Shown: piece after piece, positions 1 to 11,574 of the stretch | Layout: every line of letters begins with the position of its first letter | How positions within the stretch are numbered: the first letter of the stretch is position 1 | Assembly: GCA_907163375.1 (NCBI GenBank) | Contig: CAJQUW010000585.1 | Span: forward strand, 62,001-126,000 | Direction of reading: 5' to 3' | Source: Prostheceraeus crozeri | Lineage: Eukaryota; Platyhelminthes; Polycladida; Euryleptidae | DNA: 64,000 nt | Notes under the pieces: model-generated | What the model was told of the DNA's origin: nothing | Databases searched by the model: none | What the model saw: only the letters and a program-made list of their open reading frames with translations | Made by a program: the position numbers and the translations under genes

Positions 1-886
1 AGTTTAAATAAGTAGGTGAGACAGTGATTCTATAGCAACGAGTATGACATATTCTCACTCGATAAATTACTTCGTCATTTACAACCAGCATCATTAGTCG
101 AGATGTCACAAGAAGAAATATGTACAAGAAGACCTCAGAAGAGCACAAGCAACTGATTTTAGATGAAGAAGAAGCTGGAGGAGATCCCGTTGGCCTCGCT
201 CAACAGTTATGTATTAACAACAGGGTTTTAAGAAAATTGAACGACTGCAGGAAAGTTGGCATTTCAACTTCGGCGTCTTGCTGCTTTCCGTCAGCAAGGA
301 TTCTTCTAAGAATAAGATACGCTGATTTTTACAGTCATAACTAGACTTAAGAAAATATTCTTTCTTTTCATTTAGAAAATCATTTATTGGGTAATACATA
401 ATGGGACAAGTAATTCTTTAATTAAATACAAAGGATATGATTGTCATATGCTCAATGACTGTTTTATTAATACGTTTTATTGAGGTTCTTAATCTATATT
501 TTTTTTGACAGTAGAACTGTAAGAAGTGAAACCATCTCTGTAAATGCGATTTGCATTAAAACTCTCAGTACCTAATGCTGTAATTACACGTAGATTCCCG
601 AGAAAATCATTTATGAAAATCAATTCTTATTTGAAAATTGTTAGAAGAACATATGAGTAATAAACCTTCCTATGATGGAAAGAAATTATTATTGAAATGC
701 AGCATCGACATATTTGTTGACTTGGAGTAATTGTTCAACAATTGTCCAGCACAGCTAGCAGTCATTTAAAAGGCATTTCAGTGGTACAGTCATTGTGCAT
801 CTTCAAGAACAGATCATTCATCACTACAATTCAGATGGTATTTACTATGTGGGCATGGGTTGTCGTCAACAGTTGATATAATGTCC
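1..886. other. intergenic, no supported gene
   Basis: I see no convincing gene here. A 74-codon plus-strand frame at 120-344 has a helix-turn-helix-like stretch (GLAQQLCINNRVLRKLN) similar in style to transposase DNA-binding heads, but nothing downstream supports an element. Confidence 0.3.
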
Positions 887-894
887 GAACAAGC

Positions 895-2497
895 CAGGGT
901 TGGCCGCTAAAAACCACCAGTTTTTGCTGTTATTTTTTGGCAAAAACTGGCTAAAACTACTTTTCCAGTGTGACTGTTTCTGGTTTCTCGGCACCCCTGA
1001 CTTTATTGATAGACGTTGGTCATAACAAGCTCATTTTACGTCATTCGATCAATTTGTTTGGCCTGTATTTTCACAATTCAAGCTTAATTAATAATATATT
1101 TCAAATAAGTAAACTTATATATATAAATTATTATAAAAAGTGCTGCTGTAAAGCTATTGTGCAGTTTGTATTGCATGTACGTATTTTTCCTGTTCTGAAA
1201 ATTTCATTCATTATGAGATGCAGCAAGCATCCATGCTAGAAAGAAATCACATGACTTTATATAAAAACTTTTACAGGTGAAAAGAGTTCTTTGAAGCCAG
1301 AAGGGCGAAAAATGTGGGAAAATTCGACACCGCGATGCGGACGAGGATTATTTCGATTTTCTTGCTTGCTATTCATGGAATAATAGCTTATCTTCTAAAT
1401 CTGTGGCAAATGTCCAATAACCATTGTGATTGTAGAAATATTTCCATGAAAATTTATCTTGTCCTCCCGGAAAGGCAAGATGAAAAATATTGCCCTGCGA
1501 CATTTTTCACATAATTGCTATTTACCCTGACAGATTTAAAAGATATAGTGATGCTAAATGAATTTCATGTAGGTTTAGATTTGAGCTCAAAATATGAAAA
1601 TTAGAATAACTTTAAACAAATATCAGTATCACAATGAACGTAAATAATAATTGTTTGTCTCTCTCAGATTCGATTACCAAGTAGCTACCCATTTTCCAGT
1701 ACATTGGAAATTTTCTTTTGTGGAGATTAGCTGAAGCTGTTCAGATATCTACTTTTGCTCTTCCAAGTCATGATTTTCTCCTCTAGCAATATGCATTGGT
1801 ACATGTAGTATTGCATTTCTAATAAAAATAAAAATGTACTCTAAATGACTAACTATTGCACTTTAATTGATTTGGGTGCTTAGATGCTCCGACGCAGAAG
1901 CCCTGTGGATAAAGTGATCACTCTGTGTTCGAACCTATATCAAACTGCACATAAGACTTTAAAAATACACTCTACATTCTTGCTGAACACTCAACACAGA
2001 GGAATAACGGTGAGATTATTGAGTCTAGACAAATTTTATTCATATATACATTTTCATTTTTTAGATTTAGCGAAAACACATCTCACCTAAAATAGTATTC
2101 ATTTGATGATAATTTCGGAAGTATCTAGTAACTTCTATTGCATGGAATGTAGCGCCTAAATGGTGCTGAAGTCAAAATTTGTCCTAAAAGGTAAAAGGAA
2201 TGGACAGAGCAGTCGTAAAACAAAGACAACATCGCCTGTCATTCTGTGATAAAACTGACATCAAATGGTTCTATCCGAGAATGAATCTAATGCTCCGCAC
2301 CATCAGACTTAGTAAGCTGCAAACCCGTATGCATCGTCATACTCAAACCCCAACTTGTTGTCGATCATTTCGTGAAGAGATACACTGAGTTTTATGAATT
2401 TTCGTTTTAGACGGTATTTACCATTTTTTACTGGTATTAACCAGGTTTTACCACTTAGCGGCAAAAACCAGTTCTAGCCGGCAAAAAGTCAACCCTG
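895..2497. mobile_element. hAT DNA transposon, non-autonomous
   Basis: The ends begin CAGGGTTGGCC on the left and, read inward from the right, CAGGGTTGACT. They are flanked by a perfect 8-bp direct repeat, gaacaagc, at 887-894 and 2498-2505. An 8-bp duplication with CAGGG-type ends is the hallmark of hAT elements. Just inside both ends there are several short inverted copies of a ccagtttttg/caaaaactgg word, probably transposase-binding repeats. The 1.6-kb interior has only short frames (1884-2090, 2200-2388) with no transposase similarity I recognise, so it is a deletion derivative or MITE-like passenger. The intact target duplication suggests moderate age. Confidence 0.8.
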
Positions 2498-2505
2498 GAA
2501 CAAGC

Positions 2506-3190
2506 AACATTAATTTTTATTTGTTAAGTGCATACATATCAAAGAAATATAAACTCGAATAGTCGACATGTCGGCATCGTAATCTCGAGATTTTGAACGC
2601 CTAAAAAAGTAGACATCTTGAGATTGATTTCAGTGTAGGGACAGACATTTCTTTGGTGATAGCACTGACGATGACAAGGAAAATGTATTTCGTGACACAT
2701 TAGAACGGAGTTGTTAATGAAATGCCGCTACAGGATCGATAATGTTCCATCGAAGCCTACTATGTCGGTGGAGGTGAGCAATCGGTGTGATTGATTCCTG
2801 CCGTGAAAGTTCTCGATAAGTGTCATTTCATTTTTGACGTCTCCGATCCAACAACTAAAAGCAACTTTTCATTTTATGAACATTCCTCAAGTCTTGCAAA
2901 AGAATTTGTGAAAAAATCAAGCGTTATTATACGTAATCTAGCATATTAGTCCAACAACATATTGACATCCACTACATTCACAAAGACAGAAAACTGGGCT
3001 CGTCGGTACAAAATAATAATGTCGTTGAATGATGCATAGATTAACTTCGAACACTCACATCATTTATTTAAACTTATCAAAATTTAGATGATCCTCCCTT
3101 GCATAAAAGATAATGCGCTCAATATAATTTGTATAGTAGAATTTTCAACATTTCTTGCAAGATGCTTTGATAATCAAGAAATGTCTGCTG
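2506..3190. other. intergenic spacer with dispersed repeat copy A
   Basis: No gene. About 2660-2751 matches 5071-5160 in the same orientation (shared words include aggaaaatg, cggagttg and cccatc-like ends), so one copy of a dispersed repeat lies on each side of the transporter gene. The lower part is the 3' UTR of that gene. Confidence 0.5.
3063..3068 (-). terminator. poly(A) signal of the SLC17 gene
   Basis: AATAAA on the minus strand (tttatt on plus), about 120 nt past the stop codon at 3191-3193. This suits the 3' end of a short 3' UTR. Confidence 0.55.
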
Positions 3191-4660
3191 TCAGCTTGAA
3201 TTTGTAATCAGAGGATCAGTGTCATCATTGTTTTTGGGGTTCCTGGCCGAATCTACAATTACCGTTCCCCAATTCTGTCTTTCTGCAGATCCAAATATCA
3301 CAAATTGAAGAAGACCAACAGCAATTGCAACACATGACATGTAGAATACAATGTTCCACTCATGAACAGTCTTGTGGGATGTGATGTAATCAGTTGAAAT
3401 TGGAGAAAGGATTCCTGTAATACTAATGATGAAATTCGCAATTCCAGTTGTTGTACCGCAATATTCTGGTGATAAATCCAACAATACACTTGTGAATCCT
3501 GCGTTATTGGCGCTGAACAGGGCGTAGCCGACTATCAGCAAGACAATCACAGATACTCGGTCACAACTCACGAACGTGACTGCAAATAAACAGGCTCCCA
3601 TACCACCAAGAGAAACAAAGGAGAAAAACTTCTTCGTCACTGATTTTGTGAACCATCCACGTGACACGGACGTGTCGCTCAGCCACGAGAATACATTTGT
3701 TAGACATAAATAGGATATGTAAGGGGCACTGGAAACCACTCCATTTGTGCTAATATTGAAGTGCAGAACATCGGACAGAAACTGAGGCAAACACGTCATC
3801 AGAGTATATTGTGCCCAATTGGATACAATCTGAATTATAAAGCAAGACCAGATGTATCTGGAGAGCAACATGCGCTTCCAAGGAATAGCTTTGATGCTTG
3901 CATTTGATTTTTCTTGAGATGTACCGATGGAATTCAGAATATAGTTCTTTTCTACCGCTGATATTCGCGGATGTTTTTCCGGTGAATCATAGCCCAGAAA
4001 ACACCACAGAATAAACCATAATACTCCAAGTCCACCACTCATATAGAACACAGAAGGCCAGCCTCCCAAGAAAGAAGAAGCACAAAGAGGTCCGGCAACT
4101 GCCTGACCTATGATGGCTCCAGTTATAGTTCCTACTGCTGTCATGGATACCATGAAGCTCGTCTCTTCAAGTGGCGTCCAACGTCCCAGCATCGCGATAG
4201 TTGTCGGCACGATTGCTCCCTGTCCGACTCCTTCGAGAAAAAGAAGAGTCATAAATTGACAAACGCTGGCTCTAGCAGCCACGGGGCTTAGGATAGTCAT
4301 TATTGATGTCCACAATACGCCGATGCCGAAGATCCATTTGGCACCATATTTCTGCGCCAGGGTCCCTGCAGGAATCAAGACAAGAAGGTTTCCAACATTG
4401 TTCACGGCAAGGATGTACCCTTGTAATTTTCGAGGCCACGCAAACTCACCATTCTTTGTGGGAATTGTATCGGATGAGTTCGATATTGGTGTTGGGCATT
4501 CCATATTAATGGACACATTCTCCGTTTTCGTGTTGTTCACCATGGCAACCAATGCCACACTTAAGCTGATCTGCATCATTGTTATAACGAAAACGCCAAG
4601 AGTTGCAAGTAAAACAATAACATGGCGTTGGCCAAACACTGGCGGCTTTTCCCCATTCAT
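3191..4660 (-). CDS. SLC17-family anion transporter (sialin / vesicular glutamate transporter-like)
   Basis: A 489-residue major facilitator superfamily protein. The first helix (about residues 13-40) ends SLSVALVAMVNNT, the usual SLC17 opening, followed by a glycosylatable loop (NNT, NVS, NSS) and a block resembling LQGYILAVNNVGNLL of the family. About twelve hydrophobic segments follow, with the long cytoplasmic loop near SPEKHPRISAVEKNYI. The length fits the family (480-580). SLC17 proteins move organic anions (sialic acid, glutamate, urate, phosphate) across lysosomal, vesicular or plasma membranes. The tail has DTDPLI, an acidic dileucine-type sorting signal, so a lysosomal or endosomal place is plausible. 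The start is the first in-frame ATG at 4660; the frame stays open upstream to a non-ATG codon but overlaps the promoter. The gene has no intron, which is odd for the family; a retrocopy or late intron loss is possible. The exact substrate cannot be read from sequence. Confidence 0.88.
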   Translation of the reverse strand: MNGEKPPVFGQRHVIVLLATLGVFVITMMQISLSVALVAMVNNTKTENVSINMECPTPISNSSDTIPTKNGEFAWPRKLQGYILAVNNVGNLLVLIPAGTLAQKYGAKWIFGIGVLWTSIMTILSPVAARASVCQFMTLLFLEGVGQGAIVPTTIAMLGRWTPLEETSFMVSMTAVGTITGAIIGQAVAGPLCASSFLGGWPSVFYMSGGLGVLWFILWCFLGYDSPEKHPRISAVEKNYILNSIGTSQEKSNASIKAIPWKRMLLSRYIWSCFIIQIVSNWAQYTLMTCLPQFLSDVLHFNISTNGVVSSAPYISYLCLTNVFSWLSDTSVSRGWFTKSVTKKFFSFVSLGGMGACLFAVTFVSCDRVSVIVLLIVGYALFSANNAGFTSVLLDLSPEYCGTTTGIANFIISITGILSPISTDYITSHKTVHEWNIVFYMSCVAIAVGLLQFVIFGSAERQNWGTVIVDSARNPKNNDDTDPLITNSS

Positions 4661-4714
4661 TTTCGAGACAAAAGTTAAAACAAGATAACACAGAATTGTA
4701 TCCTTGCGCACGCA

Positions 4715-4722
4715 CTTATATA
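4715..4722 (-). promoter_or_regulatory. TATA box of the SLC17 gene
   Basis: TATATAAG on the minus strand lies about 55 nt before the ATG at 4660. A start site 25-30 nt downstream would fall near 4690, giving a short 5' UTR and excluding any start further upstream. Confidence 0.6.
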
Positions 4723-5160
4723 CGTACAGATGGAACAGCGGTCTGCGCGTTTGGTAGGTGCGATCAGACGATGATCTAATGCTTTATTCCGACGCTGTAA
4801 CATGCAACGCGCCTTTATCGCAGTTGAGATAGATATTTTATCAGAGAAGAAAGTTGACTCATAGCTGGGAGGAGAACACCAACACTTGTGACTAAAACAA
4901 AACTTAGCGTTCACTGAATACTGGCAGTCATACAAACTTTTGGAAAACGAGATCAGCCAGGTATGGTAAAGAATGACGGTGGTGACGTAACCTCACCCTA
5001 GTTGAGAAACGATAGCCGATGCCGCATAGGACACAATTCATTCGTTAGAGACTGCCGATATGTAGAGGCAGAGATTCAGACACGACGAGGAAAATGCATC
5101 TGGTGACAAATATTCGGAGTTGCTGATCAAATGCCCCTACAGAATCGATCATGTCCCATC
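4723..5160. repeat. upstream region ending in dispersed repeat copy B
   Basis: Upstream sequence of the SLC17 gene. About 5071-5160 is the second copy of the ~90-bp repeat also found at 2660-2751. A hAT MITE was inserted at its end (5161). No gene seen. Confidence 0.5.
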
Positions 5161-8100
5161 CATAAAGTATATGTAGGTAGAGTGTCGACTCAAAAAAGCT
5201 TCTGTATACAGTGAACATTTTTATTTGAAAAGATTCAGTTTTTTTGTGGAGATTGCGTTCCTGTGGTCCAAAACATTATATGAGCACTTTTAAAGAGCTA
5301 AATTTTTTCAAATTATTGCTGTATTTATATACTTCCGAGATGACTCCCCTTTATAAGTAGCGTGAAACAAGTTGGATATCGAAGGAATGAATATTTGCTA
5401 CCCAGTCAACCCGTAATCTTTGCATATGAATACACGTGTTATTATTTATGACTTGTTGCAAGGGTTGATTTTAGAATTTCAACTTTACACTAATGCCAGG
5501 GTGCATGAATCTCAAGTCATAGTCAGTTATATTCTACTGCAGCTACACACTAAGTGGCAACAACAAGACATCCATATAAACGATTGCTACCACATGAAAA
5601 TAATGCCAAAATTGCACTATTATAGCGATTTTGACTATTGATCTGTTGATTCTCTAAATTCACAGAATACATATCCAAATAAATGACTATGTGTTATTCA
5701 TTTTTGGCGAAATTCCTTCCTCGGAAGAAGTTAAATTTATTCACTTTTTTCATCAACTTATCCGAGCAAAGCTTCGTTGATGTGTCAATTAACGTTCTTT
5801 AAAAGCATGCAAAAATATTTGGTAGGCCATGAGATCATCCAAAAATTTAAATTATATTTGCATTTTGTTCAAATGCTAGAGTCCAATTAATTCATATCAT
5901 TTCGGTATTAATCGCTGTGATGAAGATTTAGGCTGTAAAAATCCATTTAGAAAAAACCTCTGCAATGCTACAATGGAGTTTTCATGTCTTACAATTGAAA
6001 GTAAGGTGCTTTGTATTCACATTCACTCATATTTATTCGCATTATCTGAGACATCATCAATCATCTGAGCTGCACGATAGCTGTTTTCCAATGGATAGAA
6101 AATTTGTTTCAAAAGCATGCATTGACTTCTATGGTTAATATGTGTTATTATCAAACTCCCTTCCTATCTCCACTATGTTGAACTATGCGTTCTACATTTT
6201 CTAATGTAGAACGGAATTTCTATGAATCAAAATAATGTAAATCAATGCTGGGCTACCTGCTACATTTTTTTTTTTACAATTGCCCCACAATGCAAGCAAG
6301 TAAGCTTAGATGATATCTTGCTGATATAATAATAAGGCTATAAAATGGCCCAAATGCCAGTTAAAATATCGGTTAATAATCGGTTCACTGGAAAAAATGT
6401 AGATAATGTAGATAATAGTACTTTCTATGGTTGTCTATTTCTGGTATTGGTAAATAATCAATATTGGATTGGCTATCTACTAGACTTTGGATAAAAATGG
6501 AACTCGTTTGGGTTCTTGTTCTTTTGTTATGTCGGTGTAACCACGTTTGTTCATATAGTCATCTTGTGATTGTTATCATTGATGATCTAGAGATATAACT
6601 AATCACTATGTGAACCATTATTGAATTTTGAATATGGTTCTGTTCGATTTCTTTGTCATATTCGTAATTAGCTAATCGATTTCTTTGATCATGCATGGAA
6701 GTCTATGATCTATATTGGTTTGGAAACTTAGCTACACATGCAGGAACATAGCATAATGTTGTGAATTCAAATTTGGACAACTCCGCTTCATTGCGATATG
6801 TCTGGCTCAATGAAAATTGATCTAGTGGAATTATTGACGTCAGGATGAAGTCAATTTGATGATCAATTGAAACATTTGTAAAATGGAACTTGATCACATT
6901 TTGTGACAAATTGCTATCATATTGCTTTACCTGTGATGAAGTCCGGTGAGCTTTACATTTTGTTTCTTAGAATATGAATGCATGATGTAGAGTATTTTTT
7001 TCTCCAGACATATGCGCTTTAAAATATTAATTCTTTGATATTTTCTACAGTAACAATCGAGTTCCATTTGCATGCATATCTTTCTGGAAAGCTGTTAATC
7101 GCATTCCATGTCATATGTCTCACGATTAACATGGCAAAGTCAGAACTTATAAATGAATGTGATCTTTAAGGATTGAATGCTTTTTGGTAGTGTCTTTGGT
7201 AGATTTGACTAATGACGATTGCTTGTCATTCTGGATCACACATCTGGATAAAACCGCGAAACAAGTTGTTAACAATTATCCAGTACTCTAATACGGTCAT
7301 TCATACAGGGAATCTATTGAAGGAAGATTCTGGACCCAGTCAAGAAGTGGCTGCAGAATTACAAAACTCCCGCAAGAATAAGCAACTGTCAGTAATAGCT
7401 GCAATATCAACTGCTAGTGATTGAAATAGTTCACCTACGACACGCAGCATCAATGGCTATTGGTGTGGATTCTGTACATTCTTTACATGCTTTGCGAAAA
7501 TCGATTCAGTAGTGCTTTTTCGGAGAATTGTGAACTCTTTCTGGAAAAATTTTGATAATCTTTTTCCTTTGCTAAAGGCAGTCATGGATTAAGTGACAAC
7601 TGATCAGTAATGATTTTACTTGCTACTACAATTATTGCAGCAATATGTCCCATGCCTTATTCATTGTTATAGGCTACAAGTAAAAGACATGATTAAAATC
7701 TAAAGAAAATCTACTGATGAAGCAATCGGAAAAGAGCAAAAAGCAAATTGAAACGTCAAAAATTGATAATAATTTGATTAGTAGAACAAATGAAAATGCT
7801 AAAAGTTAAGGAAGAGTCGCTTGAATATCCTTTCCTTCGGAAGATCCTTTATCAAGATTTTGGTGGAAAAGAGAGACCAGTGTTGTCTTTCCAAGTGCGC
7901 CTCGTAATGAGTGGTTATCGATGTCAATATATTTTCATCTCTTATTAGATTTATCATTTTTATCTCGTGATTATAGAGCATCATCTGTGAGGAGGCCTTC
8001 AATTTATAATCAAACTCCGAGGAACAAATAAAATGTGAGTATGATGTCAGTGATTCATGAAATGCGAAGGTCACATTGAATAAAAAGCAAACCAAGCGGT

Positions 8101-10804
8101 GGTGATTGCTGGCTTTCCACGATTTCAAGGTCCTACCGTATTGGGCAATTCAGGAACAGCATTGATAAGGATTTAAGTTGATTACGAAATCCGCATAAAT
8201 TTCGTCGGTGAATATGAAAGCATTCGTGCATCACTGTGGCAAAAGTAACCATCAATTTTCGTTTAATGAAAGTGAGTAATTCAAGGCCGGAAATAAATCA
8301 GACATTTTACATCGCTTCATTGCTCTTGAATTCTCGAATAAAGTCCACCAATGGTCCAATTTATTATACAGGAGGAGGTTTTAGACAAGGCAATGGGAAA
8401 ATCAATGAAAATAGAAAGTCACAATTTATTTGAAACTGACCACCGATGATATGATTGCATGTGTACATGTACACTGCACAGATTCTTTCCACAATTTCTC
8501 TGCAAGACTGGGCCGGGCGTATTAATTAGCATGTTCAGCAATCAATTCAGCTGGATTCTGATGTGCTTCACAATATGGAAGTGAATTGTTTGCCATTTGG
8601 TCCCTGGTTTTATCCAGATACACACTATTGTCATTAATCAAGTTTATCAAAGTTACTGGCCTCCATTCCAGTACATGGTATGGGAGTTGAACGTCCCTTA
8701 TTAGATATATTATATTAATCATAGATGTCCCTGATATCAGCCGGAAACTCAGTCGCCTCAGCTGATAGCTAGAAGACAGATCTCCACGAATTGGCAGAAG
8801 CTACATGTATCATTGATTTTCGGCTAGAATTTTAACAGAGACATCGGTTTCAGATGCTGCTGCTGAGAACGCTAAGTTATTTAAATAATTTCATTTCGAA
8901 CCTTTCCTGAGACAGATCAATAAAAATGAGTTCCAAGACCATAGGAAGAAGACCTTTCACTAAGAATCAACCTGTCCATAAAATCAAAACATACTTTGAT
9001 TTCCATAATTCGTTATCATTATTTAATTCCAGACTTTTCCTGAAGATAATTCATTCACACGTAACTGTCCTATTGCATCACTATCTGATTTAGATGGGAG
9101 ATGATTTAGAATAGACGTGGAAAAATTGATCTAATTATGAGATTTCTATAATATGAATTGATCTAGAGATGGATTACAAAACATTTAATAAACAAAACAT
9201 CAAATTAATGTAGAAATAATTCACACGGTGCAACTTGGAAAATTGCACTATAATGAAACGATAGGAGCGACTGAAGTTTGGATCCATAATTAGGGAATTA
9301 TATCTAACACTGATGACGGATTATATCAGCCAAGTGACAAGCTTTTTCATTCTTATTGTGCATTACAAATTATTGGTTTGATTGATTTCTTTTTTTGTCA
9401 TTCTACATTTCTGCAGTTTCCATGTGTAAGCGATGCATCAGATTTCAAAAAGTCAGCATCTGATGAATCCTATCGTTGCTTTAAATTGAATTAAAGTAAT
9501 TAATTAATCAATAAATCATTGAACTGAATTAAATTAATTACCGATTACATGCAGAGCTTTTGTTACAATCTTTAATGATAAAAATTTCATTCTCACGCAA
9601 ATGACAGATATTTGTAACTTTATTTTCAATTTATTTCCAGGATTGCTTGCCACCTGGATGAATTTTCATAACATTTTTTCAACTCCTGATTGGATGGAAA
9701 TTTGGATTTATGAACTGTGGAATAAAGCTACTTATGAAGTTGTCAGACGTCACTGAAGTGGATGAGATGGCTTTGGCTAGATATGGAATATTTTTGAATT
9801 CCTGTGATTTACAGCTTCTAATGTGATTCTTCTTTTTGTGACTATTCTTTTTCTCCAAAAAATAGTGCTTCTACTTATTCGGTTTCTTATAAACATTCCT
9901 GTTGTGGGCTATAGATTTCACATTTGACCGACCATTTAAAGCGATTTATGTGTGCTATACATGCTTAGAGCAAATATAAGTTAAGAAACGCTTAACTGTT
10001 CGGAATAGCTAGGAGGTAATATGATGCAGATATGAATTCAGAACAAATTTCTAAGCAATCTAAAGGTTGGGTATGTTCGAAACAATAAAAGGATGAAACG
10101 CCAAAATGAACTAGCATTAAATTTTAAGTCGTGTAAAAGGAGTGTCATTTTGGTGTATTTGTACACGTGTAATAACTTACACGTGTATTATCTGAACACA
10201 AAACACGTGTATTACACGTGTCCGATACACGTGTATTACACGGGTCCAATACACGTGTACTGGTTGACTGGGTAATAAGCATCATCATAATTAAGCGGAA
10301 ATCATGCTGATGATCAAAGAAATCTAATGAACGGCATTATAATGCAAGTCTTCATGAAAAAAGCCGAGATCTTATTGTGCTTTCTTGGCTGTAATTTTAT
10401 GTTTTTAATTCAAATTTCACTGGCATGTTTTTACGATTCACTAAATCTATGTTTCATTTCTTGAATTGAATAGTGATGTAGAACCATTTACATATTTTTA
10501 AGTCAATTGAAATCATTGTCTTTATGTGATTTTGCTCTACCAGCGGCAGGTTGCTTGATGAACACGCTTGAGAAGATTCTCTTGAGGTTCAGCATGAAAG
10601 CAATAGCAGCCCATCGAATTGCTAATTGAACAAACATTACCTCTCCATGGCTGTCATGACACTGAGAATCTGTAAAATGATATCATTTCCTTCTGCATTA
10701 TAGCATCATGATCAGGCAATTTCGTGTTAATTTCTTCAAAACTGTATAAATGTGGATGTCTCACATTTGGAAACAATTCCAACTGTATTCACGTCGAGTT
10801 CATT
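5161..10804 (+). mobile_element. hAT MITE, copy 1, split by a TA element and cut by piggyBac
   Basis: The left end reads CATAAAGTATATGTAGGTAG, the start of an ~810-840-bp repeat family found whole at 38001-38808 and 48987-49828. Sequence 5161-5400 matches the first part of those copies and 10275-10804 the rest; the gap is exactly filled by the element at 5401-10272. The match stops at gagttcatttaa, where a piggyBac begins (TTAA at 10805-10808), so the right end is missing. This copy is older than both insertions. Confidence 0.75.
5401..10272. mobile_element. 4.87-kb TA-flanked DNA element with ACACGTGT subterminal repeats
   Basis: The ends are inverted: CCCAGTCAACC on the left and GGTTGACTGGG on the right, with a TA on each side (5399-5400, 10273-10274). 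The uninterrupted MITE copy at 38001-38808 reads tttgctaataa at this place, so it is a natural empty-site control and fixes the TA duplication. The perfect palindrome ACACGTGT occurs six times at 10163-10258, plus one variant, and once near the left end (5432-5439). The interior has no frame above about 110 codons and I recognise no transposase. TA duplication fits the Tc1/mariner/IS630 superfamily, but the length and lack of coding make it either a large non-autonomous element or a badly decayed one. Confidence 0.7.
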
Positions 10805-11574
10805 TAACCCTAGAACGCACGATTTTTTCTACTTCTTAATACATTGAGGTCTTTTGACCTCATTAATGTATTAACCGAAGCAATGGGCTTTATTGCATCT
10901 TTTATGCGTATTTCTGCATCTAATGCGAATAGTGTATCTATTGGCGAATGTGACGGTAATCGAAAAGTCAATAAGGATCGGAAAAATTCCCTTTCGTAGT
11001 GCTAGACAAAGTTAACAAGTAACTAAACTAGTAATGCATCTATTTAGCGAATGTGATGCTAATGGAAAATCGGAAAGCATCGCAAAAATTCATTTTAGCA
11101 ATGCTAAACAAAGAAGACAAAACATAATGTATAATGTATAATTAACTTTTTACAGAGCAGTTATTTCCACATTACAAGCGCTGTACATAATACGCTAAAA
11201 TATCTAGGCAAATTTAGAAAAAAAGACAATTCATTTATCAACACAGCTGAAGCAAGTGGGACGTTTTGAAGAATGTTTTCCACATATCCATTTGTTGCAT
11301 TGAAGTCATTTATTGGTTGTGTTGTTTCGGTTCTGCAATCACAAAACTGACAGTTGCTTCGTTTTCCGTATGTAGACGACACATGCGTTTTCCCCAAGGC
11401 TTCAATCGCCCGTTCTGTACTTTGCTGTAGCGGTAAAGCTGCTCGAAGTCTGCGATGTGGAGCGACCAAAGCCGAAGCAAGACGATGCAGGTAATTATAA
11501 CACGATGATTTCGGAGAATTAGAAATGAATTTCCAGAGTACGTAAGCATTCAAACCAGCGATATCCAACATATA

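Noticed and set aside
4303-4688. Plus-strand frames opposite the SLC17 gene
   Set aside because: Mirror frames of a real gene; no similarity of their own.
4661-4711. Upstream extension of the SLC17 frame
   Set aside because: It would begin with GTG, not ATG, and lies between the TATA box and the first real ATG at 4660.
7799-8128. 109-codon minus-strand frame in the TA element
   Set aside because: No recognisable motif, composition like random AT-rich DNA.
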